Counted from the stretch's first letter, positions 47,315-57,461 are shown. The stretch is 64,000 nucleotides of DNA from Pseudomonas fluorescens (GCF_902497745.1 NZ_CABVHJ010000003.1:219319-283318); one strand, 5' to 3'. Translations and numbers: made by a program. Notes: a model not told the origin generated them from the letters alone.

Positions 47315-48562
47315 TCAGGTTGACGCTGACGCAACAGCGCTGTCGACGTACGAAACGGTATCCAGGCCACCACCACCGATGAACTGATCGGCACCGCCAC
47401 CACCATACAACAGATCGTTGCCGTTACCACCAGTGATGATGTTGTCGATGGCATTACCCCAGCCGGTAAACGAACCGGTTCCCGTATAGGTCAAGCGCTC
47501 GACGTTAGCCGCCAACGTATGATCTTTCCAGGTCACGCGCACTTCATCGTTGCCACCGCCAGCCTGCTCAATGACCGTCACACCACCACCATTGACGTAA
47601 TAGATGTCGTCGCCGGCGCCGCCATCGTAGGTAGCAAAGAGAGAAGCTTCGGTGGTGAACGTGTCGTTGAATGCCGAACCGATGACTTTTTCGACCCCGG
47701 TCAGCGTCACGCCTTGCGAGTCGCCACCAACGCCCGCCAGACCGGTGCCCGGACGGATATCGATATTCACGGCAGCAGCAGACGTCGAGTAATCGACCGT
47801 ATCAAAGCCTTCACCGCCATCGACGCCCGAAATCCGGCTATCGACCACGAAGGTATCGTTGTATTTGGAGCCGGCAATGACTTCGATGCTGTTGTAAGTA
47901 TCACCCGCACCAATCCCCGAGTTGACCCCGATTTTCAGGTTGATGCTGACCGCGACCGCGCTGTCGAGGTACGACGCGGTATCGCGGCCAGCGCCACCGA
48001 TGAACTGGTCGGCACCGCCGCCGCCATAGAACATATCGTTGCCGTTACCACCAGTGATGATGTTGTCGCTGGCGTTACCCCAGCCGGTAAACGAACCGGT
48101 TCCCGTATAGGTCAAGCGCTCGACGTTAGCCGCCAACGTATGATCTTTCCAGGTCACGCGCACTTCATCGTTGCCACCGCCAGCCTGCTCAATGACCGTC
48201 ACACCACCACCATTGACGTAATAGATGTCGTCGCCGGCGCCGCCATCGTAGGTAGCAAAGAGAGAAGCTTCGGTGGTGAACGTGTCGTTGAATGCCGAAC
48301 CGATGACCTTTTCGATACCGGTGAGGGTATCGCCCTGCGCATCGCCACCGACTCCTGCCAGCCCCATACCCGGCCGAATATCGACGTTGACCCCCGCTGC
48401 GGAAGCTGAGTAATCGACCGTGTCGAAACCATCACCACCATTCAATTTGTCGGCACCGGCACCACCCAGAATCAGGTCGTTGCCGCCGAGACCATTGATC
48501 TCGTCATCACCACTGGTACCCGTCAGCGTATCCGCGCCGTTTGTCCCGTTTATAACAGCCAT
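47315..48562 (-). CDS. RTX calcium-binding repeat protein, 5' part
   Basis: 415 residues from an ATG at 48562 preceded by AAGGAAG. It starts with VINGTNGADTLTGTSGDDE and contains two long repeats of about 207 residues, each holding RTX nonapeptides and a TWKDHTLAANVERLTYTG segment. The frame fails near 47330: relative to the parallel copy (about 47951), one C is missing on the plus strand between 47330 and 47331, turning VAVSIN-type sequence into VASAST and a stop. With the base restored the protein would be about 810 residues. A role as a secreted calcium-binding surface protein is inferred from the family. Confidence 0.8.
   Translation of the reverse strand: MAVINGTNGADTLTGTSGDDEINGLGGNDLILGGAGADKLNGGDGFDTVDYSASAAGVNVDIRPGMGLAGVGGDAQGDTLTGIEKVIGSAFNDTFTTEASLFATYDGGAGDDIYYVNGGGVTVIEQAGGGNDEVRVTWKDHTLAANVERLTYTGTGSFTGWGNASDNIITGGNGNDMFYGGGGADQFIGGAGRDTASYLDSAVAVSINLKIGVNSGIGAGDTYNSIEVIAGSKYNDTFVVDSRISGVDGGEGFDTVDYSTSAAAVNIDIRPGTGLAGVGGDSQGVTLTGVEKVIGSAFNDTFTTEASLFATYDGGAGDDIYYVNGGGVTVIEQAGGGNDEVRVTWKDHTLAANVERLTYTGTGSFTGWGNAIDNIITGGNGNDLLYGGGGADQFIGGGGLDTVSYVDSAVASAST
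47454..47686 (-). repeat. 233-bp exact intragenic repeat, RTX gene, copy 1
   Basis: Identical by eye to 48075-48307, offset 621 bases (207 codons). Flanking sequence is similar but diverged. Confidence 0.85.
48075..48307 (-). repeat. 233-bp exact intragenic repeat, RTX gene, copy 2
   Basis: Partner of 47454-47686. The exactness over 233 bases within more diverged flanks suggests recent duplication or gene conversion. Confidence 0.85.
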
Positions 48563-48731
48563 TGTTTCTTCCTTGCCTTGTTGTGAACCGGTACCGGTTC
48601 GCGTGGCGATCACGTCATCGCGGCGAACGATAAAGAACTCTGAATGTGTTGATATCGACAGGAATGGATCGCAACTTGAGCCGTTGCAAAAAAATGTATT
48701 GGCATTGATACAAATACGAATGCACGGAGCA

Positions 48732-48767
48732 AAAAAAAACAGGCGACTGTAAAAGTCGCCTGTTTTT
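48732..48767. terminator. Terminator between the large glycosyltransferase and the RTX gene
   Basis: AAAACAGGCGACT and AGTCGCCTGTTTT arms with a short loop and A/T runs on both sides lie 21 bases after the glycosyltransferase stop. The remaining bases to the RTX start show no clear promoter. Confidence 0.9.
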
Positions 48768-48787
48768 ATGTAGCCGGAGCTGATCGA

Positions 48788-51700
48788 TCAATCCGCCAGC
48801 CAGCCATGCTCCCAGTAACGCAGGTTATCGCCACGCAGCACGTAATCGCGCAGCACTACCTCACGCAACTCGTCGCCCATGCGGTAACTGGCATCAGGAT
48901 CGGCCAGGTGCATGCGAATCGCCTGCAGCCACTCATCCGTACTGTTGGTCTTGATCCGCGTGCACGGCAGGTAGCCGCGATAGGCTTCGGTGTCTGTGCA
49001 GATCACCGGATAACCGCAGGCGCCGTACTCCAGCAGACGCAGGTTACTTTTGCAGTCGTTGAAAATATGGAATTCCAGCGGTGCCAAGGCCAGGTCGAGA
49101 TTAAGGCTGGCCAGTTTCGCCGGGTAGGCGTCGAGGCCGATCACGCCGTGGAACTCATGCATGTACGGACGCAGGTCATCCGGGCACATGCCGAAAAATA
49201 CCCAGTCGACTTCATCCGCCAGTTCACGCACAACATCGGCGATCACCGCCAGGTCGCCATGGTGACTGGTGCCACCGCCCCAGCCGACGCGCGGTTTTTT
49301 CGAGGTACGGCGCCGGCTGCGCAGGTTGCTCCAGAATTCCTTCGCCAACATGTTCGGCACCACGCGGATGTCGTGATGCATGTCTGACAAGGCGTTGGCC
49401 AACGGCTGCGTCGAGACCACGACACGGTCGCACAGGCCGATCGCCCGGCGAACAATACGCTCCATCTCATACTTGTCCGGCATGTTGCGGATGTGCGCGT
49501 TGCGATGGGGAACATCGATAACGTAGTCGTCCAGCTCATAGATGCGCCGGGCGTTGAAGTATTTGCCCAGCACCGGCATTTCGTTGACCGACGACGCGGT
49601 ATAACGCCCCTGCAAAACGATCACATCAGGCGACATACGCTCGATTTCAACTATCGGCGGCAGGTTCACGCTATAGCGAATCTGCCCTTGTACCCGACCC
49701 GCAGCTTCGAGTTCGATCAGCGGCTGCGTGATTCGATAGTGACCGATCGCGGAGGCGTTGAGCGGCAACCCGAGAATCTTCGGCAAGGTGCTATTGCTGA
49801 AAGGGCTCCATCCGGTGCGCAGGCCTGGCTCGAGCGTGAAGCTCGAAGCGGTGTGCTTGTGCAGCGAAAGATTGGGATTGTAGGCAGGGTCGCGGGCAAT
49901 GACCGGCAGCCAGCGCTTGAAGAACGTTTCTTCCTGCTGATTGTGCGAGACCCCTTCTTCATTGATGACCGCCTCGATTGGCTGCGCGCCCAGCGCCAGC
50001 ACCGCGTAAGGCGTCCACACCACAAGATAACCCTGACGGGCTACGCGCAGGGCCAGGTCCACTTCATGCAGCATGCGCGGCAGACTCTGCTCGTCCAGCC
50101 CGTCAACCGCATCGAATACCGACTTGCGCACCATCAGGCAATCGGCGCCGACGGCGCTCAGATCCTGAACCACCTGCAAGCGGTACATATAGCCGGATGA
50201 CTGCATGGCCTGACCATAAAACGGAAGGCCGGCCGGTCCCTGCAAACCGAGCACCAGCCCCGCGTGCAACACATACCCATCAGGGTTGAAAATCTTGGCG
50301 CCGACGATGCCGACTTCCGGGCGCTGAGCGTGATTGAGCAACTCGTCGAGCCACTCAGCTTGAGTGATCACGGTGTAGGGGTTGAGCAGCAGAACGTATT
50401 CGCCCCGCGCCTGAGACACGGCGAAGTTGCGCAGCGCGGCGACGTTACCCTGCTGCGGGTAGGTCAGCACGCGTACGCGCTCGCTGCCCAGCTGCGCCAT
50501 ACCGTCCAGCCAGGCACGAGCCTCGGCGGTCTCGCTGGCATTGTCGACCAGCAACAGCTCGTACTCGCTGTACGCGGTTTTTTCCAGCAGGCTTTCGACA
50601 CAGCGTTGCAAGGCTGCAATCTGGTCGCGCGTGGAAATGATGATCGAGACCAACGGCCGATGGGCATGCCGGTAATCGATTCGATTGAGCAGCTCGACGC
50701 TGCCGCGACGCAGATCGTGGGCGATTCCCAGGCGATCAAGATGCGCCGACAGCAATCGCGCGTTGTTTTGCGTCACGGCGGGTAGCGACAGCCACTGGGC
50801 CAGATCGAAGGACGACTCGATGGCAATCTCGGCCAGATGCCCCACCACCTGAGTGCCTTGATCCTCAACCATGCGCCAGAGGATGTCGTGAGGCGCGAGT
50901 TCGGTAAACGTCGAATCGAAGCCGCCGAGCGCCAGGAAGGTCTCGCGCCGGAACGCCAGGGCGCGGCCGACATAAGGGTAGGTGCGCATCAGATCCAGGT
51001 TGAAGTCAGGCTTGAATGCCGGTTCTACCGACTCCCCCGCACGTAGGCTGCCTTCATCGCTGTACAGACAGTGCAGAGCGCTGTTGAAGGCGATACGCTC
51101 AGCCATCATCAGCAAGGCCGGGGCCACCAAACGATCACCGGCGCACAGCAGATAAAACCAGTCGGCGCCTTCCAGTTGCGGCAGCAACTGGTTGATCTGT
51201 TCCAGGTGGTCGTCCTGTAACGGTAAATGGAACACACGTCCATCCAGTACCGGTTCAGCACAATCGCTGGACAGCACCAGCGTCAGCTCGGGCGGATAGA
51301 TCTGCGCGGCGAGACTTGCCAGCGTGCGCTCCAGCGCCGCCGGACTGCCCTGCTCATCCACCACGATCGGCACGATGCGCGGTGTGGACGGCCAGCCCGC
51401 CAGGGTGTCGGGCAGCAATCTGCTCTGGACGTCACTGAGCCTGCGGCACTCCAGCCATTGCGAATAGAGTTCGGAAAAACTCTGGCTGTCAGCGCCAATT
51501 TGCCAGATCTGGGCGCTCTGCTTGGTACCGAGCGTTCGGCTCAGCGGCAGCTCTATCCAGACCCGAGGCGACTCATCCGCTTTGGGCAATGGTACATAAC
51601 GCGCCCATCCCTTCGCAGGCGCCAACTCTCCGCTGCGCGCCTCGAGCATTTGCAGCAGCCATTTCTGCTCGACCGCCAACGCATCCTTCATGGCTTGCTG

Positions 51701-52390
51701 GCCGCTCAAACGATCCGGATACAGGCGTTCGACACTCAACACATGATTGGAGATCACCACATTGCCGCGTCGCAGCAAACACACGAACAGCGCAAAATCG
51801 AGGCTAGCAACAAAGCAGTGTTCAGGCTGGGTCAGCGCCGGCAGCAATTCGACTATGTCGGCGCGACGGAACAGGGCATTACTGAAACCACCGAGGAGGT
51901 TCGAGGGGAACGTCTCAAAAAGCGCCAGCAGATCCTCACCTTTGAACAGGCCACTGATCGGTGACAGTGGCGTGTTTTCCAGCCGCGAAGGCAGCGCCAT
52001 GTCGTCGGCGTCCCACAGCAGCCGCTGGGCCAGCACCAGGTTTACCTCGTCACGATGAGCGAGCACATCGGCCTGATACTCGATGCAGCTGGTGAACAGC
52101 TGATCGTCGTCACACAGAAACTTGATGAATTCGCCCTGAGCCTGATCCAGGCAGGCCTGCAGATTGCCGACCATTCCCAACGTCTTTGGGTTGCGCACGT
52201 AACGTACCGCTACCCCACTCTGCTCGATCAACGCTGTGACAATGGCCTCGATTTCATCGCCGCGACTGTCGTCGCACACAATAATTTCAAGATTGCCATA
52301 ACCCTGGCTGACGGCGCTGCGCAATGCCCGCTCGAAGAAGCGCGGATTGAAGGCAGGAATGACAAGGCTGACAAGGGGAAGTGAATTCAC
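48788..52390 (-). CDS. Giant multidomain glycosyltransferase (FgtA-like)
   Basis: 1200 residues with four modules: an N-terminal GT2 domain (1-250, VSLVIPAFNPRFFERAL, FLCDDDQLF), a degenerate GT2 (about 340-560), a second GT2 (about 585-840, SIIISTRDQIAALQRCVES), and a GT-B type C-terminal domain (about 890-1200, RVGWGGGTSHHGDLAVI, RLLEYGACGYPVICTD). The two middle modules match those of the protein at 37598-40513. Giant glycosyltransferases beside fliC/flgL are the flagellin glycosyltransferases FgtA/Fgt1 in other pseudomonads. The start is a GTG with a weak ribosome binding site. Linkage and sugar are unknown. Confidence 0.85.
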   Translation of the reverse strand: MNSLPLVSLVIPAFNPRFFERALRSAVSQGYGNLEIIVCDDSRGDEIEAIVTALIEQSGVAVRYVRNPKTLGMVGNLQACLDQAQGEFIKFLCDDDQLFTSCIEYQADVLAHRDEVNLVLAQRLLWDADDMALPSRLENTPLSPISGLFKGEDLLALFETFPSNLLGGFSNALFRRADIVELLPALTQPEHCFVASLDFALFVCLLRRGNVVISNHVLSVERLYPDRLSGQQAMKDALAVEQKWLLQMLEARSGELAPAKGWARYVPLPKADESPRVWIELPLSRTLGTKQSAQIWQIGADSQSFSELYSQWLECRRLSDVQSRLLPDTLAGWPSTPRIVPIVVDEQGSPAALERTLASLAAQIYPPELTLVLSSDCAEPVLDGRVFHLPLQDDHLEQINQLLPQLEGADWFYLLCAGDRLVAPALLMMAERIAFNSALHCLYSDEGSLRAGESVEPAFKPDFNLDLMRTYPYVGRALAFRRETFLALGGFDSTFTELAPHDILWRMVEDQGTQVVGHLAEIAIESSFDLAQWLSLPAVTQNNARLLSAHLDRLGIAHDLRRGSVELLNRIDYRHAHRPLVSIIISTRDQIAALQRCVESLLEKTAYSEYELLLVDNASETAEARAWLDGMAQLGSERVRVLTYPQQGNVAALRNFAVSQARGEYVLLLNPYTVITQAEWLDELLNHAQRPEVGIVGAKIFNPDGYVLHAGLVLGLQGPAGLPFYGQAMQSSGYMYRLQVVQDLSAVGADCLMVRKSVFDAVDGLDEQSLPRMLHEVDLALRVARQGYLVVWTPYAVLALGAQPIEAVINEEGVSHNQQEETFFKRWLPVIARDPAYNPNLSLHKHTASSFTLEPGLRTGWSPFSNSTLPKILGLPLNASAIGHYRITQPLIELEAAGRVQGQIRYSVNLPPIVEIERMSPDVIVLQGRYTASSVNEMPVLGKYFNARRIYELDDYVIDVPHRNAHIRNMPDKYEMERIVRRAIGLCDRVVVSTQPLANALSDMHHDIRVVPNMLAKEFWSNLRSRRRTSKKPRVGWGGGTSHHGDLAVIADVVRELADEVDWVFFGMCPDDLRPYMHEFHGVIGLDAYPAKLASLNLDLALAPLEFHIFNDCKSNLRLLEYGACGYPVICTDTEAYRGYLPCTRIKTNSTDEWLQAIRMHLADPDASYRMGDELREVVLRDYVLRGDNLRYWEHGWLAD

Positions 52391-52505
52391 GGCGGACTCG
52401 CAAGCGGCGGGAACCCGCCCGGAATTGCGAGCCCTCTGATACCGCGAAAAAAAGACATAGGAAACTCAAGAACCGAAGTTCCGGGCGCTCACGCGCCCGT
52501 TACCG

Positions 52506-54074
52506 TCAGATCTTGTTGAACAGCCCCAGTTGGCTGATCTTACTGAACGCCAGTTGTGCAGCCTGCAACATGGTCTGCTGCAAGGTCAGACGAGTCATGA
52601 CTTCGGCCGGATCGGAATCGCGGATCGAACCTTGCGTCGTCGTGTTTGCGGTGCTCAGGCTGTCGTTGGTAACCGCCTGCATATCCAGCGACTGACCACG
52701 GGCACCAATCGACGTGACTGCGGTGCCAATCTGATTGGCCGCGGCGTCGATGTTGCCGATACCGGCTTCCATGGCGCCCTGCAGCTTTTGCTTGGCGACC
52801 GGATCACCGTCGATTGGCGTATTCAGCGCGGTGATCATTTGGCCCAAGGTATCGAGCACGTTCTGGGTCTGGTGGTTATTTGGCTGGATCGAAAATTGAT
52901 CGCCGGCTGCGGGGGTATTACCCAAAGCGAATGTCACACCGGCTGCCGTCGCATTACCACCGACCACAGTGCCCGAAGAAACAGGTTTGCTGTCCGCCGT
53001 GACCGGCGCCGCGTACAGATCGAACGCCGTGGCACTGGTGAACTTGAGAACCGCGCCACCCTGCGGGAATGCCGCGGTGTAGGCGGCCTGGTCGGTGATG
53101 CTGGAACCGGTGATCACCGCCGTCGAAGGGTTGCCCGGGCTACGCGCAGTGGTGAACGTGTCCGGTGTCGCGGACAACTGAAAGCTGTGCCCCGCAATGA
53201 CCGCGTCCGGGTTGGTATCACCCGCCTTCAGGTTGAGGTTCAGCTGCATGTCGACGCCACGGAAGCTGAAGCTCTGATTGGAACCACTGGTGTTGCTGAT
53301 CACGCCGTTCTTGCTGGCTTCAGCCGTCACATCGTTACCCAGTGCGTCAGTGATTTGCATCTGCGTGCTGCTGACGAAACTGACAGTGTACGGCTGCCCG
53401 GCGGAGAACTTGGCGTTGTAGGTGGCTTCAGTGCCGATCGTACCGTTGGACAACACGACACGGCCATCATCCACCGCAGGAGCGGTTCGGGTGACGTTGG
53501 TTCGGGCGGTATTGATGGTCTGCTGAAAAGCGTCCCAACCGGTGGTGTTGGTGCCGACCGTCAGGCCATCGCCGATGCCCAGATTGATGGTGGTCTGGTC
53601 ACCGTTGTAGGTGTAGGTGCCGTCGCCGTTCTGCGAGTAAGGGGCGGTGTCGGTCTTCGAACCAGAGAACAGATAGTTGCCATTGGCATCCTTGGAGTTC
53701 ATCAGGCCCAGCACTTGTTTCTGGATCTCGCCCAGTTCCGAGGCGTAAGCCTGGCGGTCCTTGTCGGTGATCGTGCCGTTGTTGGCCGCCAGGGAAATTT
53801 CCTTGGCACGTGCCAGTGCCGTGGTGATGGAGTCCAGCGTGGACTCCTGCACGGTCAACGCACTTTTGGTGGTATCAACGTTGGTCTTGTACTGATCCAG
53901 CATCGCCGCCTGCTGACCCAATTGCAGCAAACGCCCGGCACCGATCGGATCATCGGACGCATTGGTAATGCGCTGCAGGCTGCTCGCCTCGCTGGCGCTG
54001 GCAACAGCCTTGTTGAAGTTACGCTGATAGTCCGACGCTTGCGTGCCGTAATACTGGGCGGTGGAAATGCGCAT
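52506..54074 (-). CDS. flgL: Hook-filament junction protein FlgL
   Basis: 522 residues, longer than enteric FlgL, with conserved ends: MRISTAQYYGTQASDYQRN and a C-terminal helix ending LAFSKISQLGLFNKI. A large central insertion, about 170-420, is Thr/Ala/Gly-rich, as in Pseudomonas. It is the last gene of the flgF-L run, 13 bases after flgK. Confidence 0.96.
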   Translation of the reverse strand: MRISTAQYYGTQASDYQRNFNKAVASASEASSLQRITNASDDPIGAGRLLQLGQQAAMLDQYKTNVDTTKSALTVQESTLDSITTALARAKEISLAANNGTITDKDRQAYASELGEIQKQVLGLMNSKDANGNYLFSGSKTDTAPYSQNGDGTYTYNGDQTTINLGIGDGLTVGTNTTGWDAFQQTINTARTNVTRTAPAVDDGRVVLSNGTIGTEATYNAKFSAGQPYTVSFVSSTQMQITDALGNDVTAEASKNGVISNTSGSNQSFSFRGVDMQLNLNLKAGDTNPDAVIAGHSFQLSATPDTFTTARSPGNPSTAVITGSSITDQAAYTAAFPQGGAVLKFTSATAFDLYAAPVTADSKPVSSGTVVGGNATAAGVTFALGNTPAAGDQFSIQPNNHQTQNVLDTLGQMITALNTPIDGDPVAKQKLQGAMEAGIGNIDAAANQIGTAVTSIGARGQSLDMQAVTNDSLSTANTTTQGSIRDSDPAEVMTRLTLQQTMLQAAQLAFSKISQLGLFNKI

Positions 54075-54087
54075 GAATTACGACTCC

Positions 54088-56133
54088 TTAAAGGCTGTTG
54101 ATCAGCGTGGCGAAAGTTTCCTGCGCAGCTTTGATGATCTGCGAAGACGCTGTGTAGTACTGCTGATATTTGACCAGGTTGCCGGTTTCTTCATCCAGGT
54201 TGACCCCGGACAGCGAATCGCGGGCGCCTTTGGCGTTGTCCAGAATCGCCGTGGTGGCGGCGCTGTCGGACTTGCCTTGAGCGGTCTTGGTGCCGACGTT
54301 GGTCACCAGCTTGTTGTAGCCGTCAGTCAGGCTGATGCCCTTGCTGGCCGAACCGGTGTCGATGGTCTGCTTGGTTTGCAGGGCGACCAGCGATTGCGCG
54401 TTGCGGTTGTCCGAAGACGCCGCACCGGTCAGGTTCATGGTGAAGGTTTCGCCCGACTTCGGCGTGCCGCCAACGGTGGTCTGTACGGAGAAGGTTTTCT
54501 GCACGTTCGGCGTAACGCTGGTGTCCAGCACCGGGTTGCCGCTGGCATCGACGATGCCGACTTTCAGTTCCAGCGTGTTCGATTGACCGGGAACGATAGT
54601 GCCGCTGCTGATGAGGCCGCCCTTGGCATCCACAAAAGTGTAAGACTGGCTGCCCCCGGTAACCGCACCGAACACCAGTTTGACCGGCGTCGAGTTCTTC
54701 AGCGCCGCCTGCATGTCAGCCTGGGCAGTCGGGTTGTAGATATCGATCTTGCTGGTCAGCGTCGGCTGGGTGAAAGTGCCCAGACCGTTGGCGCTGGCCA
54801 CACCGGTCAACGGACCGGCCGCGGCGATTTTCTTCGGATCGGTGAGCACCGTCTGAATGCTCGCCGCCGCATTACGGGTCGGGGTGATTTTGAAGCTGTC
54901 ACCGGCGCTCAACGCACCACCCTTGAGTGCGAGGGTGAAACCGTCGATCACTGGCGGCGGATTGGTCGTGGTGCTGAAGGCACCCAGGTCGGTGCCGTCG
55001 GAACGCTTGACGGTGTAGTCAGTGGCGCTGGTGAACGTCACTTGATAATCGCTGGTGGTCAGCTTGCCGGTGTCTTTGATGGTGACATCGAGGTTACCGG
55101 AACCGGTGCTGTTGCCCGACTGCGCGATGCTGCGCGAACTGATCAGCGCGGCACTGTTGATGTTGTTGAAAATCGCCGCGCCGAAGTCGCCGTTCTTGTC
55201 GATGCCCTGGGCTTGCTGGCTGTTGACCTGATCCGCGATCACCAGCGCCACTCGGCCCAGCTCATTGAGCGATGGATCGAGGACTTCTTTGCGGTAAGTC
55301 AGCAGGCCGCCGATTTCGCCACCGCTCATCGCCGAGGTGATGTCGATGGTGCTCGAACCGCGATCCATCTGGATGGCCATGCGCGACGGATCGTCCTTGA
55401 GCGGCACGGTGCTCAGGGTGTTGGTGGTGTTACCGATGACCAGCGGCTGGCCGCTGCCGATATACACGTCAAAACTGGTACCACGCTCGACGACCTGCGC
55501 GCCGGTCAACTCGGACAACTGACGTACGGCTTCGTTACGGCTGTCGAGCAGATCGTTTGGCGCTCCACCGCTGGTGGATATCTCACCGATCTTCTGGTTC
55601 AGGTTGGCAATCGAGGTGGCCAGCTTGTTCACCTGAGCGGCCATGTCGCCAAGGCTGCCGTTGATGGTGGTGTTCTGGTCGTTGAGCTGCTTGGCGATGG
55701 TGTTGAAGCGACTGGTCAGCGCCTGTGCGCCGGTCAGCACCGATTGACGGGAAGTGTCATCGGTCGCCGAGGTCGAAACGCCCTGCATCGTGGTGAAGAA
55801 TTTCTGCAGCACGCCGGTCAGGCCGGTGTTGGTATCCGACAGCATCGAGTCCAGCGGTGTGGCCTGAGCCAGAAACGCGGCAGATTCGCTGTCGAGCGAA
55901 GTTGCCGTGTGCAGTTGGCTTTCCAGGTACGAGTTGTACACCCGGCGCACGTCGGCCAGGGTGGTGCCCGTACCAATGAACACGGTGCCGAACTGCTGCG
56001 AGGATTTGGTGCCCTGCACGGTTTGCTGACGTGAATAACCGGCGGTGTCGACGTTGGCAATGTTGTTGCCTGTCGTAGCCAAAGAGGACTGGCTGGCCGA
56101 CAGTCCCGACATCCCGATATTGAGCAAACTCAT
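54088..56133 (-). CDS. flgK: Hook-associated protein FlgK
   Basis: 681 residues. The start LLNIGMSGLSASQSSLATTGNNIANVDTAGYSRQ (residues 3-36) is the FlgK signature, and the C-terminal helix has GVNLDEETGNLVKYQQYYTASS. It forms the first junction zone between hook and filament. It lies 24 bases after flgJ. Confidence 0.97.
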   Translation of the reverse strand: MSLLNIGMSGLSASQSSLATTGNNIANVDTAGYSRQQTVQGTKSSQQFGTVFIGTGTTLADVRRVYNSYLESQLHTATSLDSESAAFLAQATPLDSMLSDTNTGLTGVLQKFFTTMQGVSTSATDDTSRQSVLTGAQALTSRFNTIAKQLNDQNTTINGSLGDMAAQVNKLATSIANLNQKIGEISTSGGAPNDLLDSRNEAVRQLSELTGAQVVERGTSFDVYIGSGQPLVIGNTTNTLSTVPLKDDPSRMAIQMDRGSSTIDITSAMSGGEIGGLLTYRKEVLDPSLNELGRVALVIADQVNSQQAQGIDKNGDFGAAIFNNINSAALISSRSIAQSGNSTGSGNLDVTIKDTGKLTTSDYQVTFTSATDYTVKRSDGTDLGAFSTTTNPPPVIDGFTLALKGGALSAGDSFKITPTRNAAASIQTVLTDPKKIAAAGPLTGVASANGLGTFTQPTLTSKIDIYNPTAQADMQAALKNSTPVKLVFGAVTGGSQSYTFVDAKGGLISSGTIVPGQSNTLELKVGIVDASGNPVLDTSVTPNVQKTFSVQTTVGGTPKSGETFTMNLTGAASSDNRNAQSLVALQTKQTIDTGSASKGISLTDGYNKLVTNVGTKTAQGKSDSAATTAILDNAKGARDSLSGVNLDEETGNLVKYQQYYTASSQIIKAAQETFATLINSL

Positions 56134-56157
56134 GGTTCAGACCTTATACCTTGTGCC

Positions 56158-57450
56158 TTATAAAGGCGTGGTGGATACACCCGCCGCAGCGTAGTTTTGG
56201 AAACTGTTCATCTGCTTGGCTATCTGCGAAATCTTGCTGGCGTAGTTCGGGTCGGTTGCGTAACCGGCCTTTTGCAACTCGCGTACAAACTGTTCTGGGT
56301 TATCGGCAGACTTCACGACATCTTGATAGCGATTATTGCTCTGCAGCAAAGTCACCAGATCGTGGAAGCTGTCCTTGTACGAAGCGTAGGAACGGAACTC
56401 GGCCGTCTCCTTGACCATCGCGCCATCGCGGAACTCGCTGGTGATCGCCCGGGCCGAATCGCCCTTCCAGTTACTGCTCGCCTTGATGCCGAACAGGTTG
56501 TGGCTGCTGCTGCCATCCTGGGCGCGCATGACCGATTTGCCCCAACCGGTTTCCAGTGCCGCCTGCGCCACCAGATAACGCGGATCGACGCCGATACGGT
56601 CGGCCGCTTCCTTGGCCATCGGCAGCATGGTGTTGACGAATTCATCGGCGGAACTGAAGGCTTTCTTCGCCGGCGCGAGCGGAATCTGCGCCATGGCGCG
56701 ACCGTAGACCTGCATTTGCCCGCCCGCGGCTTTTTCGCCTTCGGCGCGTGCCAGCCAGTCGCCGTTGTACAGCGGACCGGCACCGGTTGTAGCGGCAGTT
56801 GCGGCGCGTTGCGGCAGCTGTGTTGCCGCTGTCGGCGTGGCCGACGGCACCAGCCCGGCGAGCAAACGATCGGCCAGTTTCGGTGGCAGAGCCAGACGAC
56901 GCTGATTGATCAGTTCCATGTCGTTGCGATGGGCGAGTTGCGTGTTCGGCGCGCTCACCGAACGCGATGCCCACAACGGGCGCTCGCCATTGAGTCGCGA
57001 CAACGGGCCGTTGGTAGCCACGGTGCCGGCGGCAACCGGCGTGACCACGGCCGCGGCTTTCGCCTTGGCCTCTTCCTGCTTGGCAGCCGACGCGGCAGCG
57101 GCCTCGCCCGGCGCCATCGGTTTGTTCTTCGACATCTGCCGCATCAGCACGTCGGCCAGACCGATACCACCGCCCTCGCGGGACATGGAAACGGCCAGTT
57201 GCTGGTCGTACATTTCCTGATACTGCTTGGCTGCCGGCGTGTTCAGCGGGTTGTCCTGGCCCAGCGCTTCAGTGGCCGAACGCATCGACTTGAGCATTTC
57301 GCCAAGGAACAGCGATTCGAATTCCTGCGCCACTTTGCGCAGGTTCGCATCGCTGTTCTTGTCGCCGACCTTGAGCTGGTTCAAGCGATTGAGGTCCGAG
57401 TAGGAACCCGAATCGCTGCTGCTGACCAGACCGCTTTTGCGCATATCCAT
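56158..57450 (-). CDS. flgJ: Rod cap / peptidoglycan hydrolase FlgJ
   Basis: 430 residues in two parts. An N-terminal rod-capping domain (about 30-110, LRKVAQEFESLFLGEMLKSM) and a C-terminal glucosaminidase domain (about 260-420, AQAALETGWGKSVMRAQDG and SHNLFGIKAS) are joined by an Ala/Pro-rich linker. The Glu in ALETGWGK is the likely catalytic acid. It opens the peptidoglycan for the rod. It lies 11 bases after flgI. Confidence 0.96.
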   Translation of the reverse strand: MDMRKSGLVSSSDSGSYSDLNRLNQLKVGDKNSDANLRKVAQEFESLFLGEMLKSMRSATEALGQDNPLNTPAAKQYQEMYDQQLAVSMSREGGGIGLADVLMRQMSKNKPMAPGEAAAASAAKQEEAKAKAAAVVTPVAAGTVATNGPLSRLNGERPLWASRSVSAPNTQLAHRNDMELINQRRLALPPKLADRLLAGLVPSATPTAATQLPQRAATAATTGAGPLYNGDWLARAEGEKAAGGQMQVYGRAMAQIPLAPAKKAFSSADEFVNTMLPMAKEAADRIGVDPRYLVAQAALETGWGKSVMRAQDGSSSHNLFGIKASSNWKGDSARAITSEFRDGAMVKETAEFRSYASYKDSFHDLVTLLQSNNRYQDVVKSADNPEQFVRELQKAGYATDPNYASKISQIAKQMNSFQNYAAAGVSTTPL

Positions 57451-57461
57451 AAGGGTCGGCC

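Noticed and set aside
54061..56034. 657-codon open frame on the plus strand opposite flgK
   Set aside because: Shadow of high-GC coding sequence: flgK on the minus strand is unmistakable and the plus translation has no recognisable domain. The same holds for long plus-strand frames at 57483-59411, 14656-16527 and 8341-10143.
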